The notes beneath the pieces were generated by a model. The model ran no database searches and was not told where the DNA came from. It was given only the letters and a program-made list of their open reading frames with translations. 39,378 nucleotides of DNA. Source: 2-02-FULL-66-22 sp964576535 (GTDB lineage: Bacteria > Methylomirabilota > Methylomirabilia > Methylomirabilales > 2-02-FULL-66-22). Position numbers and translations under genes: made by a program. Location of the stretch: NCBI GenBank assembly GCA_964576535.1, contig CAZNWB010000026.1, positions 1-39,378 on the forward strand, read 5' to 3'. Every line of letters begins with the position of its first letter. Positions within the stretch are counted from its first letter, which is position 1. Positions 26,689 to 36,300 of this stretch are shown one piece after another.

Positions 26689-26834
26689 CCTTCGGCTGAA
26701 CATTCCTTCCCTGGGTTCGTTGCCTCCTCTTCCTCGCCCCGCCGCCGTTCCCGATGCCCCGGTCACGGCTCCTGAGATCTCTCTTGCGCTTCCCAGACGG
26801 GTCATCCAGGCTCCGAATCCAGGAGGGCCGCGTC

Positions 26835-27506
26835 ATGCAAGAGTATTGGCCAAAGCGGCGATTCACGCGCTACCCAATCGTGCTCCCGCTCCTGCACAGA
26901 TCGAAGGCTCCCGCAGCCTCCACCGCTGGGGTGGGTTGGACCTCTGACCTCAGTGGAGGGGGGGCAGGGGTCCGACTGGCCCAGCAATTCCGGCCCCAGG
27001 ACTCCCTCCACGTTCGCCTCCAGACGGATTGCGGGCCCATCGAGGGCGAGGCGCAGGTGGTCTGGGCCGGGGAGCCTGATCTGGAAGGAGGCGGGATCCT
27101 GCACGGCGTCGCCTTCACGCATCTCCCCCCGCATCACCTGCAACCGCTCCGAAACCTTCTCGTCTCTCAGAAGCCGTGGTGGCACCCCCGGGACCGCCTG
27201 CCCGTTGATCTCCCCGTGGCGTGTGGGCTGCAACGGCGGCCGGGACCAGGGCTCCAGGGCCGGACAGGCAACATCAGCCGTGGAGGGCTGTTGTTGCTCC
27301 TTCCCCAGGTCCTGCCACCGGGCACGGCGCTGGAGGTCACCCTGCACACTCCCACCGGACCGCTCACGGCGGCCGGGACCGTCATCTGGGGGGAGCCGCG
27401 CGGGAGGCACCCCCAAGGAAACCCGATCCGGCACGGCGTGCGGTTCACCTCCCTTCCCTGGTCCACCTCGCTGGCCCTCGCTCGCTTCCTGGCGGACCGC
27501 CGCTAG
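26835..27506 (+). CDS. Tandem PilZ domain protein
   Basis: A 223-residue protein with two PilZ domains, predicted receptors for cyclic di-GMP. The first has R8-x-x-x-R12 (RRFTR) and D38-x-S-x-x-G (DLSGGG), so it should bind. The second (from about residue 108) has HPRDR in place of RxxxR but keeps NISRGG, so it may be inactive or bind weakly. The start at 26835 has AGGAGGG eight bases upstream; the frame extends back 27 codons without a ribosome site. It stands alone between the nucleotidyltransferase and an M50 protease. The process controlled is unknown. Confidence 0.85.
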   Translation: MQEYWPKRRFTRYPIVLPLLHRSKAPAASTAGVGWTSDLSGGGAGVRLAQQFRPQDSLHVRLQTDCGPIEGEAQVVWAGEPDLEGGGILHGVAFTHLPPHHLQPLRNLLVSQKPWWHPRDRLPVDLPVACGLQRRPGPGLQGRTGNISRGGLLLLLPQVLPPGTALEVTLHTPTGPLTAAGTVIWGEPRGRHPQGNPIRHGVRFTSLPWSTSLALARFLADRR

Positions 27507-27600
27507 GACTCCTCAGCGGTTCCCCTGGGGCTATGCGGAACGTCCTACCCAGCTCGCCTTGCGGGTTCCCTTTGGCTGCGTCCGACCGCGATCCCCCCGA

Positions 27601-27629
27601 TTGACAAACTGGAGGGGATCGGGTAGGGT
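27601..27629 (+). promoter_or_regulatory. Promoter for the M50 protease-trpS run
   Basis: TTGACA (27601-27606), a 17-base spacer, and TAGGGT (27624-27629). The -35 is perfect and the -10 weak, 32 bases ahead of the start codon. Confidence 0.45.
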
Positions 27630-27661
27630 TCGCTAATTCCTGCGCGTCAAGAAGGGGCCCC

Positions 27662-28297
27662 ATGGTCAATCTCTTCGCGGGGATTCAGTACTTCGCGGTC
27701 GTTATTCCTGTTTTCCTGCTTGCCCTCACGATTCACGAGTTCGCACATGCCTGGCTGGCTAACCGGCTGGGCGATCCCACGGCGCGACTCCAGGGTCGGC
27801 TGACGCTCAATCCGTTGGCCCACCTGGATCCCATCGGGATGCTGGCCATCGTCCTGATCCGGTTCGGCTGGGCCAAGCCGGTGCCTGTGGACGCCCGATA
27901 CCTGAAGAACCCCAGGCGGGACATGGTCCTGATCGCGGCCGCCGGCCCGGCGAGTAATCTCCTTTTGGCCGCGGCCAGCGCCTTCTGCTATCGGATGATT
28001 CCGTGGGAGGCCGCCGGCGTGGAATGGGCGTGGCTCGTTTACCCGGTGCGAGGTATGTTCGCGGAGGCGATTTGGATCAACGTGGTGTTGGCTGTGTTTA
28101 ACCTCCTGCCTGTTCCACCACTGGATGGAAGCCGGATCGTTTCCGGGCTCTTACCACTGCGTCAAGCCATCTCCTACAGTCGCCTTGAACCCTACGGGTT
28201 CATCATCATTTTCCTCTTGTTCTTTAGTGGGCTCTTTCGCCCACTGTATGACATCATGCACGTGGTGTCTCAGGCCTTGGTCCTGATATGGGGCTAA
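27662..28297 (+). CDS. Site-2 protease family (M50) membrane protein
   Basis: A 211-residue minimal M50 intramembrane protease (group III, without PDZ or CBS). The zinc ligands are in HEFAH (H25, E26, H29) and NLLPVPPLDGSR (D155). About six membrane helices span the protein. A GRLTLNPLAHLDPIG loop after helix 1, and WAKPVPVDARYLKNPRRDM, are both standard for this group. The ribosome site is AAGGGG just ahead of the ATG. It is 49 bases upstream of trpS; this pairing of a small M50 gene with trpS is found in many bacteria. Its substrate is unknown. Confidence 0.93.
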   Translation: MVNLFAGIQYFAVVIPVFLLALTIHEFAHAWLANRLGDPTARLQGRLTLNPLAHLDPIGMLAIVLIRFGWAKPVPVDARYLKNPRRDMVLIAAAGPASNLLLAAASAFCYRMIPWEAAGVEWAWLVYPVRGMFAEAIWINVVLAVFNLLPVPPLDGSRIVSGLLPLRQAISYSRLEPYGFIIIFLLFFSGLFRPLYDIMHVVSQALVLIWG

Positions 28298-28346
28298 GTC
28301 CGGTCCAGGATCAAAAACCCAGAAGCTCCATTTCACCGGAAAAAGG

Positions 28347-29333
28347 ATGAGCCGAAAACGGGTACTGAGCGGGATGCGCCCGACGGGGCGGTTGCACCTG
28401 GGGCACCTGTTCGGGGCCCTGGACAACTGGCGGAATCTCCAGGAGGAGTACGACTGCTTCTTCTTCATCGCCGACTGGCACGCCCTGACCACGGACTATG
28501 CCGACCCGTCGCAGATCAAGGCGTACACCATCGAGGTGGTGCTGGATTGGCTGGCGGTCGGCCTGGACCCCCGCAAGGCCACCTTCTTCGTACAGTCCCG
28601 CCTGCCGGAGCACGCGGAGCTGCACCTGCTGTTCTCGATGTTCACGCCCCTGGCCTGGCTGGAGCGGGTGCCGACCTACAAGGAGCAGCGGGAGCAGATC
28701 ACCGACAAGGATCTGGGGACTTACGGGTTCCTGGGATACCCGCTGCTCCAGGCGGCCGACATCCTGATATATAAGGCGCACTACGTGCCGGTGGGGGTGG
28801 ACCAGGTGCCCCACATCGAGCTGACTCGGGAGGTGGCCCGGCGGTTCAACTTCCTCTACAAGCAGGTCCTGGTCGAGCCCGAGGCGCTCCTGACGGAGTT
28901 TCCAAAGATCCCGGGGACCGACGGGCGCAAGATGAGCAAGAGTTACGACAACGCCATCTTCCTCTCGGATGCACCCGCAGAGATCACGGCCAAGATCAAG
29001 CCCATGATCACCGACCCGGCGCGCAAGCGGCGGACCGATCCCGGGAACCCAGAGGTGTGCCCGGTCTATGACCTCCACAAGGTCTTCACGCCTCAGGAGG
29101 AGCGGGAGTCCTATGTCGTCCCGGGATGCACCACGGCGGGCATCGGCTGCCTCGACTGCAAGGAGGTGCTGCTGAAGCACATGCTGCCGGTGCTCACGCC
29201 GATCTCGGGGCGCCGGGCAGAGCTGGCCCGCGACCCGGACACGGTCCTGGACATCCTGGAGGACGGGACGGCCCGGGCGAGGAAGGTGGCGAGCGAGACC
29301 CTGGGTGAGGCCAAGGCGGCGATGCAGATCTGA
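28347..29333 (+). CDS. trpS: Tryptophanyl-tRNA synthetase
   Basis: A 328-residue class Ic aminoacyl-tRNA synthetase that charges tRNA-Trp. The HIGH motif is HLGH (17-20) after SGMRPTGRL, and KMSKS is at 195-199 (GRKMSKSYDNA). TDKDLGTYGFLGYPLLQAAD and the VPVGVDQVPHIELTRE segment form the tryptophan/ATP site. Length and a cysteine-containing GIGCLDCKEVLLKH segment fit standard bacterial TrpRS. The ATG follows GGAAAAAGG closely. Stop overlaps a short hairpin at 29333-29348. Confidence 0.97.
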   Translation: MSRKRVLSGMRPTGRLHLGHLFGALDNWRNLQEEYDCFFFIADWHALTTDYADPSQIKAYTIEVVLDWLAVGLDPRKATFFVQSRLPEHAELHLLFSMFTPLAWLERVPTYKEQREQITDKDLGTYGFLGYPLLQAADILIYKAHYVPVGVDQVPHIELTREVARRFNFLYKQVLVEPEALLTEFPKIPGTDGRKMSKSYDNAIFLSDAPAEITAKIKPMITDPARKRRTDPGNPEVCPVYDLHKVFTPQEERESYVVPGCTTAGIGCLDCKEVLLKHMLPVLTPISGRRAELARDPDTVLDILEDGTARARKVASETLGEAKAAMQI

Positions 29334-29351
29334 CGCCGCCTTCGGCGTTTT
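29333..29351 (+). terminator. Weak hairpin terminator after trpS
   Basis: ACGCCG, a CCTT loop, CGGCGT, then TTT. The stem has six bases and the T run is short, so it would only partly stop transcription ahead of guaB. Confidence 0.4.
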
Positions 29352-29396
29352 CAGAGGGGGAGTGCCGCAGAGCGGCATCCGGAATGAGGGAGTGAC

Positions 29397-30872
29397 ATGG
29401 AAAAGCAGAATGGACCCCTGGAAGAGGCCCTCACCTTTGACGACGTGTCCCTGCTCCCGTGGCGGTCCGAGGTCCTTCCCAAGGACGTGGACGTCTCGAC
29501 GCGCCTGACCCGCAACATCCCCGTCAACATCCCAATCGTCAGCGCCGCCATGGACACGGTGACGGAAGCCCGCCTGGCCATCGCCCTGGCGAGGGAGGGC
29601 GGCATCGGGATCATCCACCGGAGCTTTGAGCCCGACCAGCAGGTGGCGGAGGTGGACAAGGTCAAGAAATCGGAGTACGGGATGGTGGTGGATCCCATCA
29701 CCATGGCGCCCGAGCAGCGCCTGTACGAGGCGCTGCAGGTGATGGAGCGGTATCGCATCTCCGGGGTGCCGGTGACCAAGAACGGGAAGCTGGTGGGGAT
29801 CCTGACCAACCGGGACCTGCGGTTCGAGACCAAGTTGGATCTCAAGATCGCCGACGTGATGACGAAAGAGAACCTGATCACGGCGCCGGTGGGCACCGGC
29901 CTGGAGGAGGCCAAGGAGATCCTGCACCGGCACCGGATCGAGAAGCTGCCGGTCGTGGACGAGGAGTTCAACCTCAAAGGGCTGATCACCATCAAGGACA
30001 TCGAGAAGCGGATCAAGTACCCGAAGGCCTGCAAGGATGTCCTGGGCCGCCTGCGGGTGGGGGCGGCGGTGGGGGTGGGCCCGGAGGCGCTGGAGCGGGT
30101 CCCCCTGCTCCTCAAGGCGGGGGTGGATGTGCTGGTGGTGGACACGGCGCACGGGCACTCTTCGGGCGTGATGGATACGCTGAAGACTATCAAGCGGCGC
30201 TACCCAGAGATTGACGTGGTGGCTGGGAACATCGCCACCGGCGAGGCGGCCGAGGACCTCATCAAGGCCGGGGCCGACGCCATCAAGGTCGGCATCGGGC
30301 CGGGCTCCATCTGCACGACTCGCATCGTCGCCGGCGCCGGCGTCCCGCAGATCACCGCGGTCATGCAGTGCGCGGCGGTGGCGGACCGGCACAACGTCCC
30401 GGTCATCTCCGACGGCGGCATCAAGTACTCCGGGGACATCACCAAGGCCATCGCGGCCGGGGCGCACTCGGTGATGCTGGGGGGACTCTTCGCCGGGACC
30501 GACGAGAGCCCGGGCGAGACGGTGCTGTATCAGGGGCGGACGTACAAGGTCTACCGGGGGATGGGCTCCCTGGGCGCGATGGAGTCTCGCGGCGCCCGCG
30601 AGCGGTACATGCAGGATCCCGAGGCGGAGATAGAGAAGCTGGTCCCGGAGGGAATCGAGGGCCGCGTGCCGTCTAAAGGCCCCCTGTCTGCGCTGACGTT
30701 CCAGTTGGTGGGTGGGCTTCGATCCGGGATGGGCTACTGCGGCTGCGCCAACATCAAGGAGCTGCGGACCAAGGCCAAGTTCATCCGGATCACCAACGCC
30801 GGGCTGCGCGAAAGCCACGTCCACGACGTCATCATCACCAAAGAAGCACCGAACTATCAGTTGGAGCACTAA
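29397..30872 (+). CDS. guaB: IMP dehydrogenase
   Basis: A 491-residue cytosolic enzyme that oxidises IMP to XMP, the first committed step to GMP. The N-terminal LTFDDVSLLPWRSEVLPKDV is the family start, the CBS pair lies at about 95-205 (EQRLYEALQVMERYRISGVP), and the catalytic cysteine is C306 in GPGSICTTRIVAG. The IMP/K+ loop and the active-site flap with GAMESRGARERYMQ are present. A GAGGGAG site precedes the ATG. It is followed by a heptad hairpin and guaA, so GMP synthesis genes are together. Confidence 0.98.
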   Translation: MEKQNGPLEEALTFDDVSLLPWRSEVLPKDVDVSTRLTRNIPVNIPIVSAAMDTVTEARLAIALAREGGIGIIHRSFEPDQQVAEVDKVKKSEYGMVVDPITMAPEQRLYEALQVMERYRISGVPVTKNGKLVGILTNRDLRFETKLDLKIADVMTKENLITAPVGTGLEEAKEILHRHRIEKLPVVDEEFNLKGLITIKDIEKRIKYPKACKDVLGRLRVGAAVGVGPEALERVPLLLKAGVDVLVVDTAHGHSSGVMDTLKTIKRRYPEIDVVAGNIATGEAAEDLIKAGADAIKVGIGPGSICTTRIVAGAGVPQITAVMQCAAVADRHNVPVISDGGIKYSGDITKAIAAGAHSVMLGGLFAGTDESPGETVLYQGRTYKVYRGMGSLGAMESRGARERYMQDPEAEIEKLVPEGIEGRVPSKGPLSALTFQLVGGLRSGMGYCGCANIKELRTKAKFIRITNAGLRESHVHDVIITKEAPNYQLEH

Positions 30873-30905
30873 GAGCCGATCGCTGGTCCGGCCAATGAAA
30901 AATCT

Positions 30906-30972
30906 AAAACTGACAACCGACAATGCAAAACCGGTGTGGTCTGCCCATTGTCAGTTGTCGGTTGTCGGTTTT
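30906..30972. repeat. Intergenic hairpin of GTTGTC heptads (copy 2)
   Basis: AAAACTGACAACCGACAATG (30906-30925) pairs with 30946-30972, which has CATTGTCAGTTGTCGGTTGT and one extra heptad before GGTTTT. It lies between guaB and guaA, the same placement as copy 1 between two suf genes. Confidence 0.85.
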
Positions 30973-30999
30973 CAATTTCCAATTGGATTGTAGTTAGAC

Positions 31000-32532
31000 A
31001 TGGACAGGGTTCTCATCCTTGACTTCGGTGGCCAGTACACGCAGCTCATCGCGCGGCGGGTGCGGGAGCTGCGGGTGTACTCGGAGATCCATCCGTTCCA
31101 CATGCCCCTGGCCGAGATTCAGGCCTTCCGTCCCACGGCCCTGATCCTTTCAGGGAGTCCGGCCAGCATCTACCAGCCGAACGCGCCGAAGCCCGAGAGG
31201 GCGATCCTGAATCTGGGCGTGCCAATTCTGGGCATCTGTTACGGGCTATGCGTCCTGGCGGATTTCTCCGGCGGCGAGGTGTCGCGGGCGGCCCAGCGGG
31301 AGTTTGGGCCGGCCGACCTCCTCGTGGATCGGGCGGAGGACCTGTTCCGCGGCCTGGGGGGAGACCTCAAGGTCTGGATGAGCCACGGGGACAAGGTGGA
31401 CAAGCTCCCGGGCACGTTCCAGGTGCTGGCCCATACCCACAACTCCCCGTATGCCGCCTTCCGGCACAAAGAGCGCCCGTTCTACGGCGTCCAGTTCCAC
31501 CCCGAGGTCGTCCACACCCCGCAGGGCAAGGAGATCCTAGCGAACTTCCTGTTCAGGATCGCCGGGTGCGAGCCCACGTGGGATATGAAGTCCTTCGTGG
31601 CGGTGAGCGTGGAGCGCATCCGGGAGCAGGTCGGGGAGGGGAAGGTGATCTGCGCCCTGAGCGGCGGGGTGGATTCGTCAGTCGCGGCGCTCCTGGTCCA
31701 CCGGGCCATCGGAGATCGCCTGACCTGCGTGTTCGTGGACAACGGCCTCCTTCGGATGAACGAGGCGGCCCAGGTGGTGGACACCTTTGGCTCCCACCTT
31801 GGTCTGAATCTGGTCTTCGTGGATGCCAGCCAGCGCTTTTTGGCGAAGCTGGCCGGAGTAACGGACCCGGAGCAGAAGCGGAAGATCATCGGGGCCGAGT
31901 TCATCGCGGTGTTCGAGGAGGAGGCGAGGAGGCTGGGCAAGATTGACTTCCTGGCCCAGGGGACGCTCTACCCCGACGTGATCGAGAGCGTCTCGGTCAA
32001 GGGACCGTCGGTCACGATCAAGACGCACCACAACGTCGGCGGCCTGCCAGAAAAGATGGGCTTCCGTCTGGTGGAGCCTTTGCGGGAGCTGTTCAAGGAC
32101 GAGGTGCGGGAGGTGGGTCGGGAGCTGGGGCTGCCGGACACCATCCTCTGGCGCCAGCCGTTCCCGGGGCCGGGCCTGGCCGTCCGCATCCTTGGCGAGG
32201 TGACACGGGAGCGATTGGACCTCCTCCGCAAAGCCGATGTGATTGTCGAGGAGGAGATCCGGAAAGCCGGGCTGTATCAGGAGATCTGGCAGGCCTTCGC
32301 CGTCCTGCTGCCCATCCGGACCGTGGGGGTCATGGGGGACGAGCGGACCTACGAGCATGTGATCGCCCTCCGGGCAGTTCACAGTCAGGACGGGATGACG
32401 GCCGACTGGGTGCGCCTGCCGTACGAGGTCCTGGCCAGGCTGAGCAGCCGGATCGCCAACGAGGTCAAGGGCGTCAACCGCGTCGTCTACGACGTGAGCA
32501 GCAAACCGCCGAGCACCATAGAGTGGGAATAA
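31000..32532 (+). CDS. guaA: GMP synthase (glutamine-hydrolysing)
   Basis: A 510-residue enzyme that amidates XMP to GMP using glutamine and ATP. The class I glutamine amidotransferase domain (1-190) has the catalytic C80 in GICYGLCVL and the His/Glu pair in VQFHPEVVHT. The ATP pyrophosphatase domain starts with the P-loop SGGVDSSVAA (S221), and the dimerisation domain ends in NRVVYDVSSKPPSTIEWE, the usual GuaA C-terminus. The ATG at 31000 begins MDRVLILDFGGQYTQLIARR, the standard start, with only a weak ribosome site right after the repeat. Confidence 0.98.
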   Translation: MDRVLILDFGGQYTQLIARRVRELRVYSEIHPFHMPLAEIQAFRPTALILSGSPASIYQPNAPKPERAILNLGVPILGICYGLCVLADFSGGEVSRAAQREFGPADLLVDRAEDLFRGLGGDLKVWMSHGDKVDKLPGTFQVLAHTHNSPYAAFRHKERPFYGVQFHPEVVHTPQGKEILANFLFRIAGCEPTWDMKSFVAVSVERIREQVGEGKVICALSGGVDSSVAALLVHRAIGDRLTCVFVDNGLLRMNEAAQVVDTFGSHLGLNLVFVDASQRFLAKLAGVTDPEQKRKIIGAEFIAVFEEEARRLGKIDFLAQGTLYPDVIESVSVKGPSVTIKTHHNVGGLPEKMGFRLVEPLRELFKDEVREVGRELGLPDTILWRQPFPGPGLAVRILGEVTRERLDLLRKADVIVEEEIRKAGLYQEIWQAFAVLLPIRTVGVMGDERTYEHVIALRAVHSQDGMTADWVRLPYEVLARLSSRIANEVKGVNRVVYDVSSKPPSTIEWE

Positions 32533-32549
32533 GCGGACCGCGGGTCCGC
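32533..32549 (+). other. Hairpin at the guaA stop
   Basis: GCGGACC, a three-base loop, GGTCCGC, directly after the guaA stop. No T run follows, but it may act as an RNA end-stabiliser. A single-arm GTTGTC heptad repeat (complement strand, 32556-32580) follows and runs into the next start codon. Confidence 0.55.
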
Positions 32550-32579
32550 AATGGAAAACCGACAACGGACAACCGGGCA

Positions 32580-33059
32580 ATGAAAACAGAGGCGCTGGAT
32601 CTGGCGGATTTCATCCTAGAGCACGACCTCCAGGCGGAGATTGTGTCGCCGGGCGCGCACATGGCCACGGTGGACACCGCGGCTGCGGCCATGAACGTGG
32701 CGCCGGAGCAGATCTTCAAATCCATTGTGTTTCAGGCCAAGAATGGCGAGTGCGTGATGGTGATCGCCTGTGGAAATGGGCGGGTGGACCTCACGCGAGT
32801 TCAGGCGATCACGGGGCTACTGGGGTTGAAGCTGGCAAAACCGGACGTGGTCTACGCAAAAACGGGCTATCCTGCGGGGGGCACGCCGCCGGTGGGGCAC
32901 CGGGAGAAGTTTAGCGTGATCGTGGACACCCGGGTCGCTGCTCAGGAGTGGGGCTATGCCGGCGGCGGCCGGCCGGAGTCTTTGGTAAAGATCGAGTCAT
33001 CCGACATCATTCGCCTGAACGGCGCGACCGTCCATGACGTGCTCTCCAATGCCGTCTAG
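32580..33059 (+). CDS. YbaK/EbsC-type aminoacyl-tRNA deacylase
   Basis: A 159-residue YbaK/ProX-like domain protein; relatives hydrolyse mischarged tRNAs such as Cys-tRNA-Pro. Family features include the K in QIFKSIVFQA (the catalytic lysine position), a central DLTRVQAITGLLGLKLAKPD segment, and GYPAGGTPPVGH, the GxxxGGxxPxG loop. VVDTRV is close to the family's V-D-x-x-V. The start at 32580 was chosen because the upstream frame lies in the repeat; the ribosome site is poor (only CGGGC). Same strand as guaA, 47 bases away. Confidence 0.9.
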   Translation: MKTEALDLADFILEHDLQAEIVSPGAHMATVDTAAAAMNVAPEQIFKSIVFQAKNGECVMVIACGNGRVDLTRVQAITGLLGLKLAKPDVVYAKTGYPAGGTPPVGHREKFSVIVDTRVAAQEWGYAGGGRPESLVKIESSDIIRLNGATVHDVLSNAV

Positions 33060-33060
33060 A

Positions 33061-33102
33061 ACCCCCTCACCCTCACCCTCTCCCCCCAATGGGGGAGAGG
33101 GG
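33061..33102. repeat. CCCTCTCCCC palindromic repeat, copy 2
   Basis: An 11-base perfect stem CCCTCTCCCCC/GGGGGAGAGGG (33076-33086 with 33091-33101) preceded by CCCCCTCACCCTCA. Same family as 7179-7213, opposite orientation. Could act as a terminator-like fold but has no T run. Confidence 0.75.
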
Positions 33103-33233
33103 ATCAAAGATTGTTGGCCCTCTCCTCCAGGCAGGGGGTGCCCCGGGGGGGAGGAGTGAGAAATTGTGGAAACGAAACCTACGCCTCGGGCTCTCAGGTT
33201 TTGGGAATTCTTGACATGTGCGAGCTACTCCGC

Positions 33234-33315
33234 CCTTGGCGCTCTTGGCGCCTTGGCGGTTAAGGAATTTCGGATCTGGGTATGCTGAAGGCTGACCGCT
33301 GAGGACTGAGGGCTA
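33234..33315. repeat. Two micro-repeat arrays in the dnaE leader
   Basis: 33234-33261 repeats CTTGGCG (CCTTGGCGCTCTTGGCGCCT), matching 7283-7312. 33284-33315 repeats a GCTGAAGG/GCTGACC/GCTGAGG unit of seven to eight bases and ends at the dnaE ribosome site. A TTGACA at 33211 has no -10 partner. Confidence 0.6.
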
Positions 33316-33320
33316 GACAA

Positions 33321-36300
33321 ATGCCGCGCGCGGATTTCGTGCACCTGCACCTGCACACGCAGTACTCCCTTCTGGACGGGGCGTGCCAGCTCGACAAGCT
33401 GATGGCCAAGGCCAAGGAGTTCCGCATGCCGGCCCTGGCCATGACGGACCACGGCAACCTCTTTGGGGCCGTGGACTTTTACGCCTTGGCCAACAGGGAA
33501 GGGATCAAGCCCATCATTGGCTGCGAGGTGTACATCGCGCCGGGCAGCCGGTTCGAGCGGACGCCCCAGGACGGCCAGTACGAAGGGGCGAACCACCTGA
33601 CGCTCCTCGTCCGGGACATGGCCGGCTACAAGAACCTGATCAAGCTGGTCACGGCCGGCTACATCGAGGGGTTCTACTACAAGCCCCGCATTGACCGGGA
33701 GCTGTTCGCCCAGCATGCCAAGGGTCTCCTGGCACTCTCCGGATGCCTCAACAGCGAGTTCTGCCACGCCCTGTTGGCCAAGGACGAGGCGAAGGCCTCG
33801 GAGACCGCCCGCTGGTACATGGATGTGCTGGGACGCGAAAACTTGTACCTGGAGATTCAGGATCACGGTCTGGCGGATCAGCGGACGGTCAACCAGGGGG
33901 TCGTGCGCATCGCCAAGCAGCTCGGCCTGCCCATGGTGGCCACCAACGACGTGCACTACCTGAACGCCGGCGACGCGAAACCGCACGAGGTCCTGCTCTG
34001 CATCCAGACCGGCAAGACCATGAAGGATCCCGACCACTGGCGCTTCAGCTCGAACCAGTTCTACTTCAAGTCCCCGGCCGAGATGCACACCCTCTTCGCC
34101 GAGCTGCCCGAGGCGTTGAAGAACACCATCGCCGTGGCGGAACGGTGCAACTTGGAGCTCAAGTTCGGCCAGATCCTGCTGCCCAAGTACACCGTCCCGG
34201 AGGGGCACACCCTGGACTCGTACCTGCGCACGCTGGCGGAGGCGGGGCTGCGCCAGCGGTTCCAGAATCCGGGGCCCGAGGTGGTCGAGCGCCTGAACCT
34301 GGAGCTGACCGTCATCGAGAAGATGGGCTTCGCCGGGTACTTCCTGGTGGTGTGGGATTTCATCAGCTTCGCCAAGTCCCGGGGCATCCCCGTGGGGCCC
34401 GGCCGCGGATCGGCCGCGGGATCGCTCGTCGCGTACAGCCTGGGCATCACCAACATCGATCCGCTGCGCTACGGCCTGCTGTTCGAGCGGTTCCTCAACC
34501 CCGAGCGGATCAGCATGCCGGACATGGACATCGACTTCTGCTACGAGCGCCGGGGTGAGGTGATCGAGTACGTGACCAGGAAGTACGGGGAGGAGAACGT
34601 CTCCCAGATCATCACCTTCGGGACGCTGGGCGCCAAGGCGGTCATCCGGGACGTGGCCCGGGCCATGGGCATGACCTACGCCGATGGGGACAAGATCGCC
34701 AAGATGGTCCCCAACACCTTGAACATCACCCTGGAGGACGCCCTGCGCGACTCGGCGCCGCTGCGCGAGGCGGCGGAGAAGCGGCCCGAGGTGACGGAGC
34801 TGATGGAGACGGCCAAGGTGCTGGAGGGGCTGACCCGCCATGCCTCGACCCACGCCGCGGGGGTGGTCATCAGTAACGAGCCGTTGATCGAGCACCTGCC
34901 GCTGTACAAGGGGGCCAAGGGGGAAATCACGACCCAGTACGCCATGGGGGCCATCGAGCGGATCGGCCTGCTCAAGATGGACTTCCTGGGTCTCCGGACC
35001 CTGACGGTCATCGCCAACACGGTGAAGCTCATCCAGGAGAGCCGGGGCATCCGCCTGGACATGGACCAGATCCCCCTGGACGACGCCACCACCTATCACC
35101 TCCTGGGCGAGGCCAAGACCTTCGGCGTGTTCCAGTTGGAGTCCACGGGGATGCGGGACCTGCTCCGCCAGCTCCACCCCAACCGCATCGAGGACATCAT
35201 CGCCCTGGTGGCCCTGTACCGGCCCGGCCCGATGCAACTGATCCCGGACTTCATCGAGCGGAAGCACGGCCGGACCAAGGTGGTGTACGACCACCCCCTC
35301 ATGGAGGAGATCCTCAAGGACACCTACGGGATCATGGTCTACCAGGAGCAGGTGATGCGGATCGCCTCCGACCTGGCCGGGTTCAGCATGGGCGAGGCGG
35401 ACATCCTGCGCCGGGCCATGGGAAAGAAGAACCCGGAACTCATGGCCGAGCAGCGGAAGAAGTTCCTGGATGGGGCCGCCGGCCACGGGGTCCCCGAGCG
35501 GAAGGCGGAGCGCATCTTCGGTTTCATGGAGCAGTTTGCGGGCTACGGCTTCAACAAGTCCCACTCGGCGGCGTACGCCCTCATTGCCTACCAGACCGCG
35601 TATCTCAAGGCGAACTACTCGGTGGAGTTCATGGCCGCCCTCCTCACCTCCGAGATGGCCGACACGGACAAGATCGTGAAGTACATCGAGGAGTGCCGGG
35701 CCATGGGCATCGAGGTCCTGCCGCCGGACGTGCAGGAGTCCAGCAATAACTTCACCGTGGTGGGGGACAAGATCTGCTTCGGCCTGGTGGCGGTGAAGAA
35801 CGTGGGTGAGGCCGCCATCCAGTCCATCCTGGCGGCCCGGCGGCAGCAGGGGCGGCTCCGAGACCTCTTCGACTTCTGCGAGCGGGTGGACCTGCGCCTG
35901 GTGAACAAGCGGGTGATCGAGAGCCTGATCAAGTGCGGCGCCTTCGACTCGCTGGGCGCGCGGCGGGCCCAGCTCATGGCTGTCGTGGACAAGGCCATGG
36001 AGGCCGCTTCGGCGGCCCAGCGGGACCGGGCCCACGGCCAGGTGTCGCTTCTGGACGTGCTGTCCTCGGGTGGAGGCGCGCCACGGCAGGGCGGGGCGCT
36101 GCCCGATCTGCCGGAATGGGACCGGTCCAAGCTCCTGGCGGGCGAGAAGGAGACGCTGGGCTTCTACGTCACGGGACACCCCCTGGCGGAGCACCGGGGG
36201 CTCATCGCCAGGTACACCACGGCGACGACGGAAGGTCTCGCCTCGCTGCCGGACAAGTCCACGGTGAAGCTGGGGGTCATGGTCGCCGCCGTCAAGGAGA

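Noticed and set aside
24736..26805. Long minus-strand frame over the DHH-CBS nucleotidyltransferase
   Set aside because: Shadow frame; the sense product has complete catalytic motifs.
28311..30923. Long antisense frame across trpS and guaB
   Set aside because: Shadow of two well-supported genes; it also crosses their intergenic region without any domain.
33211..33239. TTGACA ahead of dnaE as a promoter
   Set aside because: No acceptable -10 at 16-18 bases; the region there is the CTTGGCG repeat.
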